Below, piece by piece: positions 35,877 to 47,863 of a DNA stretch of 64,000 nucleotides (its first letter is position 1; every line of letters starts with the position of its first letter). The stretch covers positions 3,720,001 to 3,784,000 of the forward strand of contig JAEBUN010000001.1 of NCBI GenBank assembly GCA_023014365.1, in the 5' to 3' direction. A program made the position numbers and the translations under genes. The notes under the pieces were generated by a model. It ran no database searches. It saw only the letters and a program-made list of their open reading frames with translations, and was not told where the DNA came from. Source of the stretch: Lepiota brunneoincarnata. Its lineage: Eukaryota; Basidiomycota; Agaricomycetes; Agaricales; Agaricaceae.

Positions 35877-36466
35877 CTAACATGACAGTTTCACCTTCAT
35901 CCGAACATATTCGACAGAACCTTTATAAAACGTATCTCCAAACCGTTCTAACCCACGCTTCTGATACCATTCCAGAGCAGTCGTGCGCCCATCGCACCAC
36001 AACAGCGAGCCCTTCATATCAGATCGAGCCAAAGAAATAGCATATTCGAGAAGCTTGGTCCCAATCCCTTTGTGTTGATACATGGTATCACAGGCGAATT
36101 TTCGGAAACGGATGGTGCGTGCGGCATGAACCGATGACGAATCACCACCACTATTGTCCTCAGCAGCAACACTGATCTGAGGTATATTCTCAATGAAGAG
36201 GGAGATGACTGCCACAGGCTCCTGCCTATTGCCATCCACGAGGAACGCTCCGAGATGAACCCCTGCATTGTCTTCTGGGAGCTGGATATGGGAAATATCC
36301 TTAGCTGGCCAGAGAACGGAGTGTCGGAGGGCGAGCGTGTCTTCGACTTGTATGCGTCTGCATTCAACTTGAAACTCTCCTGTGCCTGACTCTAGACTAA
36401 GATCGTACTCACAACACTCAAGGGAGAATCACTCTTACCCATCGTGCTAAAACCCTCTGAAGGCAT
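35877..36466 (-). CDS. GNAT-family N-acetyltransferase
   Basis: Transfers an acetyl group from acetyl-CoA; substrate unknown. Two exons, 36466-36439 and 36391-35877, are joined by a 47-base intron (GTAAGA donor, GTCTAG acceptor) and give 180 residues from MPSEGF; ATG 36442 (MESGTGEF) is an alternative start. An early segment reads LALRHSVLWPAKDISH. Motif A is MYQHKGIGTKLLEYAISLA, with the QHKGIG acetyl-CoA loop. GSLLWCDGRTTALEWYQKRG then supplies the motif-B region, ending with FYKGSVEYVRMKVKL. It looks like a small soluble acetyltransferase related to bacterial YitI/ElaA-type proteins. The frame is intact. Confidence 0.85.
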
Positions 36467-37126
36467 GTCTATCGGGCCTAAGAATGTTGTCCCCGTGAGG
36501 ATGCAGCACCTCAGTGAGGCAGTTGACGAGTGTCTGAAGGGGAAGATCGTAGTATTGATGCCACCGCAGCAACAACACCCGGACATCGGTACATCCAACT
36601 CAGAGTAAAACTTATGTAAGTAGTAGGAATCACAAGAAATTCTCATATGTATATGTGTAGACGGCGCTTCCTCGTTGCGCTGTGCACACGGTTTCCGGCC
36701 GCCGACGCCATACCCCTTGAGTTTCAGACTATACTACAGAAGGAGGGGGGAGGGGGGTTCGCGCTTTTTGTGACAGTCGTAGAGGTTGGTGGTATGGGGT
36801 GAAGTGCCCGTTATCCATAATTTAACCGAAGGAAGCCCAAGATCGACGTTGGTCAGCCGCTGAGTTTGAGTTCGCCAAATACCAAACTGTAATTCATTTA
36901 TCTTCTCACGGCCGAGTTGCCTTCCGACAATCATCAGCCTGGATTCAAAACATCTCTTTTCAATACCAACCCGAATGCGTCCGCAGCCAAGGGAAAATAC
37001 CGACCAGTGCCAATCTTGGCTATCAATCTCTGATTATCTCTTATGTGAGATGATCAGCAGACATCCCCACGAGGCTGGTTATCTCATACAAGTCAAATCT
37101 TCGTCCTTTCTGTTTCGTGTCGGAGG
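36467..37126. promoter_or_regulatory. Divergent upstream region of the GNAT and beta-mannosidase genes
   Basis: About 660 bases without a supported gene lie between the starts of the minus-strand GNAT and the plus-strand GH2 gene. It presumably holds both promoters; no specific element was recognised. Confidence 0.35.
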
Positions 37127-40100
37127 ATGACACCTGCCACCACTCAGCCCATATCCCAAAACTGGTATTGGAAAAAGCGGGCCCCTGACATTTGTCAGAC
37201 GCTGGAGCAGGAGTTTGACCTTCCCGTAGGCGATAACTATACCCAACAATGGGTACACGCAACTCGGTTCCCGTCGGAGGTCCACGTAGAGCTGTTGCAT
37301 AGGAACCTTATTCCTGATCCTTTCATTGGTTTCGGTGAACATCAAGTTCAATGTGAGTAACCTAATCATTTCAGAAAGCAAAACACATTAAGCAATTTCT
37401 CAGGGATTGCCGACGCTGAATGGTTATATAGAACCACATTCCAGGCTGATCCGCCCAGTATTAATGGGTTCGCTTCCCTCGAGTTCCAGGGTCTTGATAC
37501 GATCTGTGATATATATCTCGTCAGCTCTGATTTTACTTTTGAGTCACTCCTCGCTCATCCCTATTCCGGGATAGAACGGGATCCTGGTCTTGGAATGCCT
37601 CAATATGTTCCGAAACTACACATACGATATATGTCACGAGGCAGGGAACCACGATTATTTGCGCAAGGACAATACCCTATTCCTCCATTTCAAGTCAGCT
37701 AAAAAGTATGCACTTGAGCAAGCGCAATCCAGGGGAACAAAGAGAGCTGGTTCCGACAATCTTGGCCATCCCAGTCGGCTGTATTTGCGTAAAGCGCAAT
37801 ATGATTGGCGGTGCGTAAACATCCTTCCGAGTACCTAATATTCTCCTTATTAATCATAGATGGGATTGGGTATATCATTACGTATCCATCAAATTTCGGA
37901 CGTTCTTATCGTGCGCTTAGGGTCCTGAGCTTATGACATGTGGACCGTACCGCCCGATCGTTCTGAGGACGTATTCCACGCGCATCCAGGATATATACCC
38001 GAGGGTTTCTATCACTCCATCCATTGAGCTAAAGATTAATGTCGAACTGAAGGGACATCATTTTCGGGATGTCAAAGTCCTCGTTTTTACCCTCAAAACC
38101 CTCGGCGGGTCTCTTATCCACGAAGAAAGACGTACTTACGTTTCTGTGATTCAAAGTCACGTCGTGACTTTAGATGGGTTTGTTCATTGGACTGACCTGC
38201 AACAGAAGGGAGTCGAATTATGGTGGCCTGCCGGATATGGCGAACAGGCATTGTACAGTCTTGAGTTGTCCATCCTCGACGAGGTCAGGATTATCCAGTT
38301 CTCCAAATGAACCTCCAGTTTGATGGGCTTGCCTACTAGAACAATGAGATGATAGACGCGATCACCTAAGCGCTTCGGCTTCCGTTCTATAGCACTGATC
38401 CAAGAACCCCTCCAGAAACCAGACCAGCATGGTTTGGGGACGACTTTTCTATTCGAGGTAAACGGAATCAGTATGTTTATGGGAGGTAAGCACTGTTGGT
38501 TCCCCCCAACAGCGATATCGCTCGCTTCAACCACCCGGATAGGATCCAACTGGATCCCTGCAGATAACTTCTTCACCAGAATCACAGATGAAAGGTATCG
38601 ACAACTGTTGACTTTGGCTCGTGACGGAAATCACAACATGATCCGTGTCTGGGGTGGGGGGATCTACGAGCCCGATATCTTCTACGCCCTCTGTGATGGT
38701 AAATAACATTCTATTCTCAAATTGCTCAGTCTCCTCACACACACACACACACGCCTCACAGAACTCGGTCTCTTGGTCTGGCAGGACTTCCAGTTCGCTT
38801 GTGGTGTCTACCCGGCTCACGACGAATTTGTTGCAAACGTCACAATCGAGGCAGAAGAGAACGTAAGACGGCTAAGGCATCACCCGTGCATTGCCCTCTT
38901 CTGTGGGAACAACGAGGACTATCAGCAAATTCTCCAATGGAATGGTGTGCTGCTTACGTCCTTTGTATTCAAGAGAATGTTCACATAATCGAGGGATTCA
39001 GAACCATCCGTGCTACCCGCCCGGAAGTTGTACGAAGAAGTTTTCCCGCAGGTCGTTGAAAGGTTGACAGACCCCCCTATTCCCTACCACCGCGGTTCTC
39101 CATACGGGGGCAAGGACTGGGACACCGCAGACCCTACAGTTGGAGATGTTCACATATGGGACATATGGGGGGGTAAAGAACTCCCATACCAACAATACGA
39201 CAGGCTCAGCGGTCGTTTCATCAGGTAAGCCAACTTACGCTCCAAACACCATGCTCAGCTCCCTAAACGATATTATACAGTGAATTCGGCCTGCCCTCGT
39301 TCCCGTCCATGCACACCGTAAGGCACTGGATGGGAGATGCAGGACAAGAGCAGTGGTATGCCCAGTCTCCACTGATCTCTCAGCACAGTCCGTGCGGGGA
39401 GTTTCGAGCGTCGCTTCGCCATTGTCATGAACGAGAACTTTAGAGTTTCAGAGGACCTAGAGACGTGCGTCGGGTCGTCATCGACTCTGCTCAACCCCTG
39501 GCTGATCTTGACTTCCAGGCACGCCTTCCGACTCAGGTCATGCAGGCGGAAGGAGTCGGGCTTGCCTATAGGTCCTGGAAGCAAGGCTGGTCAGGCGTGG
39601 GCAGTCAATTCGTGAGTGGCCTCTTTTTTGTTGTTCTTGGAGATATTGATATGCGCCAGACCGGCGGTGTTCTCGTTTGGCAACTGAACGACTGTTGGCC
39701 AGTAGTATCTTGGTCCATCATCGATTATTTCGTGAGTCGTAGGTCGTTCTCTGGAGAGTTTCAAGTCTAATAATCTCCCAGATGCGACCCAAACTCGCAT
39801 ACTACACCATCGCCCGGATTCTAAAACCCTTAAGCTTGCACATCACCCGCAAGGTAGTCAGCAAATTCCACTCCGTCTCCAAATCCTGCTTCACCTCACC
39901 CCGCCACGCCCACAGGTAGTCAAGAACAGATCCAACGACAGACCAGAGCAGGCAAGTCACCTTCCTTCCGATACTCCACCAACGCTAACTCCTTCCTAAC
40001 CCGGACAGTTTTACGAATTCGGCGCAACCCAATCCACCCACGCACTCCTCACTGTTTACGGCGTCTCCACCCTCCTCAAACCTATCTCCGCCACCCTCTC

Positions 40101-40688
40101 CATTACCTTCCACGATCTCCGTCCAAGAATGCCCCCACCAATCTTGGTTGCCTCCGAGTCCCCCTCACAGCAGCACTGGGACCCACTGCGCTCTCACGCC
40201 CTCACTTCCAACGAACACCTCGATCCCAACACGAGCCGCAGCTTCCGTAGTTTCCGCTGTCCCGAACCACCTTCCTGTGATGACTCCCCCTCCACCGGCA
40301 CCGCGACGACGACAACGACCAGTTACACTGTCGTCGTCTGCGCGAGATTGATCAAGCCCTGAAGACGGCGCCGTCCTAGCGCGCTACGTCGATTGGCCAC
40401 AACCATTCAAGTTTATTCAATTCCCCGATCCCGGCTTGAACGTCAGTCCTCGAGCGGAACACAGACGCCGATGGCTCGGCCTTGCTCACGGTATCCGTCT
40501 CGTTACCCGTCAAAAGCTTATTCTTCTCGGTAGTTGACCCAGAAAGAGATTGGGACGTTATTTGGAGTGATAACAACTTGGATGTGGTACCTGACGATCC
40601 GCAACAAGTGCGCATAGCAAATCTCGGGTCGAGGAAAGTTCAGATGGCATACTTGGGTAGCGAAAAGCCTCGAGTGGTACCGGAATGA
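37127..40688 (+). CDS. Beta-mannosidase, glycoside hydrolase family 2
   Basis: Releases terminal beta-mannose, for example from mannan or N-glycan fragments. There is no signal peptide, so an intracellular enzyme is likely. Fifteen exons give about 925 residues. Segments in order: HVELLHRNLIPDPFIGFGEH, LEFQGLDTICDIYL, RKAQYDWRWDWGPELMT, NWIPADNFFTRI, NMIRVWGGGIYE, FCGNNEDYQQ with the acid/base Glu, SEFGLPSFPSM with the nucleophile Glu, GVLVWQLNDCWPV and a C-terminal sandwich ending QMAYLGSEK. Exon 4 (37860-37869) is only 10 bases. One intron (39952-40008) has a GC donor. Single-base breaks occur at 39389-39390 (TC), between 39527 and 39528 (one base missing), at 40359-40360 (CT) and 40447-40448 (TC), all at third codon positions. 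Corrected, the sum is divisible by three. Confidence 0.9.
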
Positions 40689-40959
40689 AACCCACGTTTT
40701 AGGGAATGTAACTTGTAAAACTATATCTGCGAAACCTCACTTTTGCTGTGATCCATCATAATTTTTTTTATTAAATCCATGATGCGTTGTGATGCTGAGA
40801 AACTCCTCATTTGCTGCTAAAGTGATAGCAGTCTTTGATGGCCAGTAGTAAATGATTGCGCAAAATCCATTGAAACTCTGGCTAATTGATTTCTTGGTTA
40901 TAATATATTTTGGGATTGAGTACTATTCGGGGGGTGACCAGACTGCTGGTCAGGGATAG
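40689..40959. other. 3' flank of the beta-mannosidase gene
   Basis: Short AT-rich stretch between the GH2 stop and the duplicated GH15 3' end. No feature seen. Confidence 0.4.
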
Positions 40960-41064
40960 CATATCTATCAGCAACCACTGCAACAACTATTTTATATTTT
41001 GCAACATAGTATTCCCTCATTACCCGGCTCGGATATTCCCCTTGTTCAAGGTCCTTGAGGAGAT
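40960..41064. repeat. Tandem duplicate, outer copy (GH15 3' end)
   Basis: About 105 bases that match 41098-41204 at roughly 80 percent by eye. On the minus strand they resemble the last codons and 3' flank of the GH15 gene, but the stop is lost (AATATCCGAGCC against AGTATCTGAACC). Confidence 0.8.
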
Positions 41065-41097
41065 TCTAAAAAAGTAAATTGTAAAACTATTGATTAC

Positions 41098-41204
41098 CAT
41101 ATCTATCAGTAATCACTGCAACAAACTATTTTATATCCTACAACACAGCACCCCCATATTACTTGGTTCAGATACTCCCCTTGTCTAAGGTCCTCGAGAG
41201 ATTA
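41098..41204. repeat. Tandem duplicate, inner copy (GH15 3' end)
   Basis: Copy that contains the functional GH15 stop at 41168-41170 and its 3' flank. The repeat period is about 138 bases. Confidence 0.8.
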
Positions 41205-44200
41205 TAGGCCGCTGAGATAAGTGTAACATGACTATACAAAGAGGGGTTAGCTAGTACATCAAAACGGACCTAGCAGAGACCTACGTAAATCCTTGAACAG
41301 CATTTCCCAGTCTACACCACCCCAAGTCACAGTCAGCCCCAACACAGGAGTCAATAAAAAACAACATACGATTCTCCAGAATCCGATATCTCCTCACTGC
41401 ACAAACCAACGTGATTGAGATAGAGTAAAAAGTCCTAAGGACCGTCATGAAACAAAATCAAGCGCTAGCCAGAATCAAGCGCCCATACCTCGAACATCGA
41501 AATAGCTCTCGGCAAGAACGTACGGATCCGTCTGACCAGCTCGAGTAAGTGCCTCGACACACCTGAACACCCGAGATCAGTCCTCCGAGCTTTTAAAGAG
41601 AGTCCGTCTAAACATACCAAAGCGTACAGAGACAGAAAGTGCCCTCCTCCCCACCGACGCCATCATCAGACTTGCGTGTATCATACCGGTATACCAGGTT
41701 CTATCCACATAGTGTCAACACGAGTAGCCTATACCCGAGAGTCCTAACAACGCACATTCGAAGTCAACCCACCCCTATCCGGCGTCTTCAAAATCTGCCT
41801 CAAAGTCGACACAAACCTCGGATCAGACTATCGCAAACGTCAGTCAAACAGCACCACCACAAGACACGTGGAGAGAGAGAGGGTCTCACAGCCTGCATGA
41901 AGAACACCAACGGCATAATCAACACCGCCGAATCGACCACATGCGTCTCTTCATAACTCTGCCCAAAGAACTTGCCCTCCTTGTTCCATGCCTTGTGCAT
42001 AATGTCTTCATACAGCTCATCCCTCGCCGCAAGCCACTTGAATCGATTCGGGCATGGCAGAGATCGCTTATCAGCCAGACGGAGACCTGTTTCCGGTAGC
42101 CAGAGACCGATAGGTAGTGGGTAAGTGCATGGGAAGGGGCAAGGAGAAGGTAGGGAATGACCTCGGTCAATGGCCACCCAGAGCATGATCTAGAAGGATA
42201 GGCGCTCATGAGGGAGATAGCGTGGACTACCTGCGCTTGCGTTCGTTACCTTCGAGTACTAAGAGGAACTTGTCAGGACAGCAGTTACCATGGGCGGTAG
42301 GTGAAAACCTACCGTAAAGTTTCGTTCACGGTTTCGCACTTCCCTGCACCATCATTAAGACAGATACTGAGGAGCGAGATAAGATAGGACAAACCAGATG
42401 GACCTGATAAGGGTGTTAGTTGAGTTTGTGATGGACATCGAGGTGTATAACTCACAAATCAGGGTCCTTGTAATGTTCGACGACGACTAAAATCCATCAG
42501 GTAACATTCACGAAAGGAAGATCCAGACGACATACAATCAACCCTAGAAGGCACGCCCAGCTCGCGGTGGTTTACGAAACATTCAATTAGGAAGGTGCTT
42601 ACAGTTCTCGGACCGAAACCCTACAATAAATGGTTTTGGTCAATGACGTCAACTGCACATGTCCACAAAGGCTTTACCAATCGTCATAACTCTTAACACG
42701 AGGACACATATGAACGCGGGAGCACATCAAAGGCAAAGAACTAACGTACAAGAGGTTTTCCGAACTGGAAATTACATGAGAACCCGTAGCAAAAGAGGAG
42801 AGGAAGACAACACACCTTCTGGCCAAGGTAGATACAATCGAGCCTAGTAAAATCCATTAGTTTTAAGTGGAGTGGTGCAATCGCAACTACTATTCTTACA
42901 GTTCACCATAAATGTCCTTCGACCGTTATCAGCACCGATTACCAGCTCGGGAATTCGGGAATCGCCTCACCAGTTGAACGTGATCTGCAGCCCCATTACC
43001 GACGCGAACAGGCCTCGAACCCTTATGTCCATCGAGGTGAGTTAATTCAATTTCGGGAATTTCCTTTCCACCTATTTTTCGCCACCAACGAGTGAGTTTG
43101 GAAGAGGAGGGAAGGGGGGGGAGATTAGTCGATAAAAAGCGCACCATGGATGGTATACATGATCTGTAAACTGCCATCTGGGTTCTTATCTCTTAGACGT
43201 TCGAAAATGAACTCCATATAAGCTAAGAATTGATTTTATTCAGCCAGGTCGCGCTTCCGGAGCAGTGAAGGGATACCATTCGCCTCTTCAGTGAACCCTA
43301 GCCTAATCAAAGCATAGAGCGTGAACGACGAGTCACGGATCCATGAGTATCGATAATCCCTTCACACACAGTCAGATCGACCAGGATATCAAGGCAGACA
43401 ATGGCTACATACCAATTCCTGGTTCCACCGATATACTCGGGCAAGCTGAAAGTCGGACTAGCGATAGCAGCCCCTAAAGGTTAAAAATGGATCGGCAAAG
43501 TGTGCAGTAAATGCGGCCCGGGGTAAGAGGACGCGTACCTGTAGGCTCGTAAATAAGGAGTTTGAGCGCGAGGGCGCTGCGCAGCACTGCTTCCTTCCAG
43601 GAGCCTGTGTAGGTGGATTGACGGATCCAATCGTACCAGTACCGGTTTGTAGTCTTAATAGCCCCTGTATGAGCCTGTACCATACCACAAGAATGAAGCG
43701 GGAAGCTTACATGGAGCAATGAGTGAATGAGTTCCTAACATATAATTAACCCCACACTATGCAGAAAAGAACGCGAGGAGCATACCTTGGTGAGATAAGG
43801 ATCATCTAAGGGTCCTTCCCTTTGACGATGCAGGAACGAGGTGAGTGTTCCTCTCAGCCGCGATCTCCGCCTCGGCCCTCCTCAGCTGGATGTCGCCAGA
43901 TCCTCCAGGCGCTCCAGGGCGCTTGGATTACGCTGGTCTGTGGCATAACGGTAAGTCCCAACTCCTGGACAACTTGTTGCCGAGTGATGGTGCTCTTTTG
44001 AGGAGCTGACAGCTGGGGGTGCGTGTTGACACCAGGTGGGGCACGAAGGATGAACGTAACAGCTTGTCCCTCTGCAAGTTGGAGAAAAGCTTGGACTGCA
44101 AGGCCCTTGTGCCCCTTGGCGGATAAATCGAGACTCGTGAGGTGCACGACAGGAGGGATAACGTCGTCGGTCGTTCCCTCCGGGACGTAGCGCAGGTCGA

Positions 44201-44886
44201 GGACCAAATCTGTGGATTGGAAGAGGGCTTTCTTTTGCTTATTGGTAGAAGGGATGCTATCGTCTTCCACGATGCTGGTGGTATGCGGGTTACGGGCGTA
44301 ATTGAAGGCAGGCGCGCACTCCATATTCATGATCAAAGAGCCCCGGATACATTCGACACGCCGGATCAGCCATGGAAGGAGGGGCTTTTGTGTAGTCGAG
44401 CCTGTGGCGCTGGCCTGACGCGGTCGGGGAAGGAAGTCTACGAAGAGGGCGTTAGATACCTGGGGCCAACTAGAGCACACGACACGCGTACCAGTGACAC
44501 TGACAACGCCGGAGTCGTTCATGAACTTTGTTTGAAGGACATTTGAGCTAGGAAGATAGTTCTGTTTGGAGGTGTAGGGGATCGTGGGTCGGATTGAAAA
44601 GTGGCCACCCTTGTCCTTGTCGAGGATACGGGCGAACACGGATGGTGAATCGAAGTTGGGGACGCAGTAGCTCTCGACTAGCAAGGTCAATAGGCGATGT
44701 AACTGGAGCTAGGATATGGCCTTACTGGAGCCATCGAGACTGACGAGAGCAGCAGTCCTGAGGTTGCCAATGCTGAGAGGGATATTAGAGGGTGTTCCTG
44801 ACGTCATTAGCAATGTACAGTACTCACAGGCCATGATCTGCAATGGGCAGGTAACCTCTGTCTTGGCCTGGCTGGTAGTAGCTCAT
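41168..44886 (-). CDS. GH15-family (glucoamylase/trehalase-like) protein with many microexons
   Basis: Predicted intracellular (alpha/alpha)6 glycoside hydrolase of the GH15 trehalase/glucoamylase-like group; substrate not fixed. ATG 44886 gives [19 protein letters not shown], then [129 protein letters not shown] and [10 protein letters not shown]. My 28-exon model gives 738 residues. It includes exons of 17, 28, 15, 14, 18, 8, 31, 9, 31 and 9 bases in succession (42916-42250), each needed to keep a conserved motif. Four single-base breaks, missing near 43956 and 43888 and extra at 43843-43844 (TC) and near 41509, sit at third codon positions. A ~350-base copy of part of this gene lies at 55436-55787. 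Confidence 0.88.
44262..44611 (-). repeat. GH15 segment present in a second copy
   Basis: This part of the GH15 gene (exon 3, the following intron and the start of exon 4) matches 55436-55787 over about 350 bases, intron included, so the copy arose at DNA level rather than from mRNA. Confidence 0.85.
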
Positions 44887-45179
44887 GATTGTGCGTCGGT
44901 GGTGGTAGTTGAGGCAGAGAAGAAGTGATTGGAATCGATGTAATCTCCTATCAAGTCCTCGAACTATCCGCATCGCAACCCGGCTCTGCCCAACCCTTGG
45001 TCCTCTATCCTAATGTGCGCACACTACCTCGCTTATGTAACCATTCCCGGTCTACCCGGCCACTCGTCATCGACCTTGGTGATCACTCCCAGGGCCTCGA
45101 TCCCCAAGCCACAATCCATCGATTATCTAGCCTTCTATCGCCTTTTAGCTTGGTGCTCATATTCCTGCAATACACGCGG

Positions 45180-45510
45180 CATCGTCACTGTGTAAGCGCT
45201 ACCATAATGTGTATCTCTTGTCAACAGTATTCCCGCCGCGGAGCGCACTCTGAGCGCCGGCATGGCGTCCTCAGCGCCCAGTAGATCAAACTCGCCAAGA
45301 GCAAAATGAAAACGTGACTTACGTGAAATCCAGCCACCTTCCCACCTCCCAATGGACTAGCTTGCAGAACCTGAACCCCGCCGATGTCTGTAGATTTGGC
45401 CGATTACGGTACAACTCTTCGTCGTCGCTTAGAACAGACGGGAATGTTCTATAGGCCCAGTCTGATACATAAACCCGTTTGGACAGACATCAGACCAAAT
45501 GAACTCACAG
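45180..45510. repeat. Segmental duplicate, part 1a (partner 60333-60580)
   Basis: Contains CTCTTGTCAACAGTATTCCC and a later stretch GGCCCAGTCTGATACATAAA that recur in order near 60353 and 60530 with substitutions and small deletions. Confidence 0.75.
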
Positions 45511-46019
45511 TGTCGACTTACTTCCCACTTGCGGAACAATTTATTTTGTATATTTTAGGACCGACCAACCTCCTGTACCTCCCTCGAAACTCAATATACT
45601 CTAGACGAGCGGAAATATGGTATATCCCATTGTCTTCCCGGATCATGAATCAATGTGCACTGGCACCAGCTTCGAGAAGACTTAGAATAGAGTTGACGCC
45701 CTCGGATTCTCTTTCCCCTTCCGTAAAATTACCCCCACATCATCGTTCATATTGACCCATGATCAATGATCCTCAATCTTGGCCACAAACACCAGCATCT
45801 TCCTTCTCTCTCATCTCAACCCATTCCTCGATCGTATACCCCAGATAATCTTTCAGATGACAACATAACTGGAATTCTGCCTCACTCTTTAACCCGTGGG
45901 ATAACCAAATGACTTCTGTGCTTGGTTGAATGCGACACTCAGAATGTGTTACTAGGGTGATTGGTCGGAGGTGTTCTCTGATGTACGGCCACATTTTAGG
46001 CTGGCGGTTTCTTTGGCAG

Positions 46020-47250
46020 CTGGAAAATGTGATCCAGTCCAACTACATCTACATCCAGCAATTTCCTGGTAACTACCAACAACAGCCCCCCCCCCCCCCC
46101 CCGTGACATACCGGCGGGCCCGGTCACCAAGAACTGGGAAGAATAAAACGACCAGAACCAAGCAAAAGATTGAGCATAGAATGAGCATAGAGTTGAATCA
46201 AATAAACTGTGACTGGTGGATGATTATGTAAGGAAATTGAGGTCTGTTTCCGCCAACAAAGCTGTTCAGTGATTGCATCGTCTGGTATGCACTGCAAGTC
46301 AACGGTGAGTGTGGGACTTCGTACTATCCTAACGATTCATTCAACTTGGTATATACTATAGATGTTCATTGCGGAAGTCACCCACTCTTCTCCGTGGAGG
46401 GCTGAAGAGGCACCCACAACGATGCTCCGCTTCTGACGGGCCGTCCTCGAGCTAGCTGCCCTAACGGCAGTTCATCACAATCCCCACCTTCCTCTCTAAT
46501 CGTCAACCAACCTTGCATCTCGTGTGATCCATCCGTGGGCAACCGGTCCAACAACACCAGCCTTAACCTCAGCCATTTCCTGAGGGTAGGGAAGACAGAT
46601 GGTAGTTCTCCCTCCCTGCGTCATCGGGGTTGTGTTGCACGTTCTCACAATGAGACCTTTTTCAGCAACGGGGGTCAATGAATCACAGTGGCAGATGCAG
46701 ATGGTCGGCTTACAGGGCTGGGTCAAGGGGAATGCGGCTGGTCGGCTTTCTCAGGAGCTGATGTCCAGCCCACGCAGGCAGTTTTTCTATTGATCGCCGC
46801 TCCAGGTCGTCGAATGCGAGCGCATGCCTTCAAACAAGATGAAGACGTGAGACACCGTCTCGGTGGGCACTTACACGAACCTCTGACCACTCGTTTAGCC
46901 TGCGTAGCGAGTACTCTGGGACTTGCTTTAGTATCTTATCCTTAGTCTCTGACCATCTCGGGTAAGTGACCGTCGTTCTGAGTAAATGTGTTTAATACTT
47001 ACCTTTTCGTCTGCCTGCCTTGTTGAGGCCTCTGCAATTGTTCGGACTACCAACTATGACCTTGTCACCTCTGTCGTCACCAACTTGAGTGCAATCATTG
47101 CATGTATCATCATCGCCGATCTTCGCTTGGGCTTTGTCAACCGAGAATTATGCAAGCCATGAAGATTAAGGTGGATCGTGGACCGCTGCATGCAAATATT
47201 GCCTTTGGGCAACTGCACATGATTCTGACAATGCACTGATCGACACACTC
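46020..47250. repeat. Segmental duplicate, part 2 (partner 55794-57010)
   Basis: Aligns by eye over about 1.2 kb, for example CCGTCCTCGAGCTAGCTGCC near 46440 against CATCCTCGAGCTAGCTGTCC near 56216, and CGAGCGCATGCCTTCAAACA near 46818 against CGAGCGCACGCCTTCAAACA near 56558. The partner is shorter at several indels. Confidence 0.8.
46086..46102. repeat. Poly-C tract (17 C)
   Basis: Seventeen consecutive C. The duplicated partner near 55860 reads only AACAGCCCCTTTGG, so the tract expanded in this copy or was shortened in the other. Confidence 0.9.
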
Positions 47251-47863
47251 AATATGTTGACGCCCAAGCAATCAATGGGACGTGACATCGCTGGTATCAG
47301 GAATGGTGACGGACACGCTTGACGATAAGTCGAGGGTGAACAGTAGGAGAAGCACGAGAACTGGATTGGTTTGGGTATTGTTGGTGAGCTTCTGTATCTA
47401 CGCGCCTATTCTCAGGTTTTACTGAGCACTCGTTTCTCCCCCTGCGCTTCCATTCATCCTCCGCCTGCACGCTATGTTTGTCGCTCATCCCACTGTCCCT
47501 CCTTCCTCCACTAACTAAACTACTGCCGAAATGCTGTCCGCTCCACCCATGGCCCCGCCGGCCACTTGTACGCCCAGCTCTAGTCGCCTTTGCCCTCCAC
47601 AACACCGACCTCCCACCGACTTAACATTGTCACAAGAATACCTCCCCTCTCGTTTGTTCCGAACCCTCATGGTTGGCAGGTCAAGGATTGCGTCGCTAGC
47701 AACCCATTCTCGAATACTGGATCAATAAGGAGGGTATTCATAAGAGTCCGTGGTACCGCCTTAACCCAAACCTCTACTTACGACACCCTACATAGGATCA
47801 CGAACTGTGGTACAATGCCGAAACATTCGCACAAATGGCCAGTATCCAACATTCTCATTTTCG

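Noticed and set aside
23623..43958. Programmed +1 frameshifting as an explanation of the repeated extra bases
   Set aside because: Sites share no slippery codon or downstream structure, some sites lack a base instead of gaining one, and the C/T third-position pattern fits merged alleles better.
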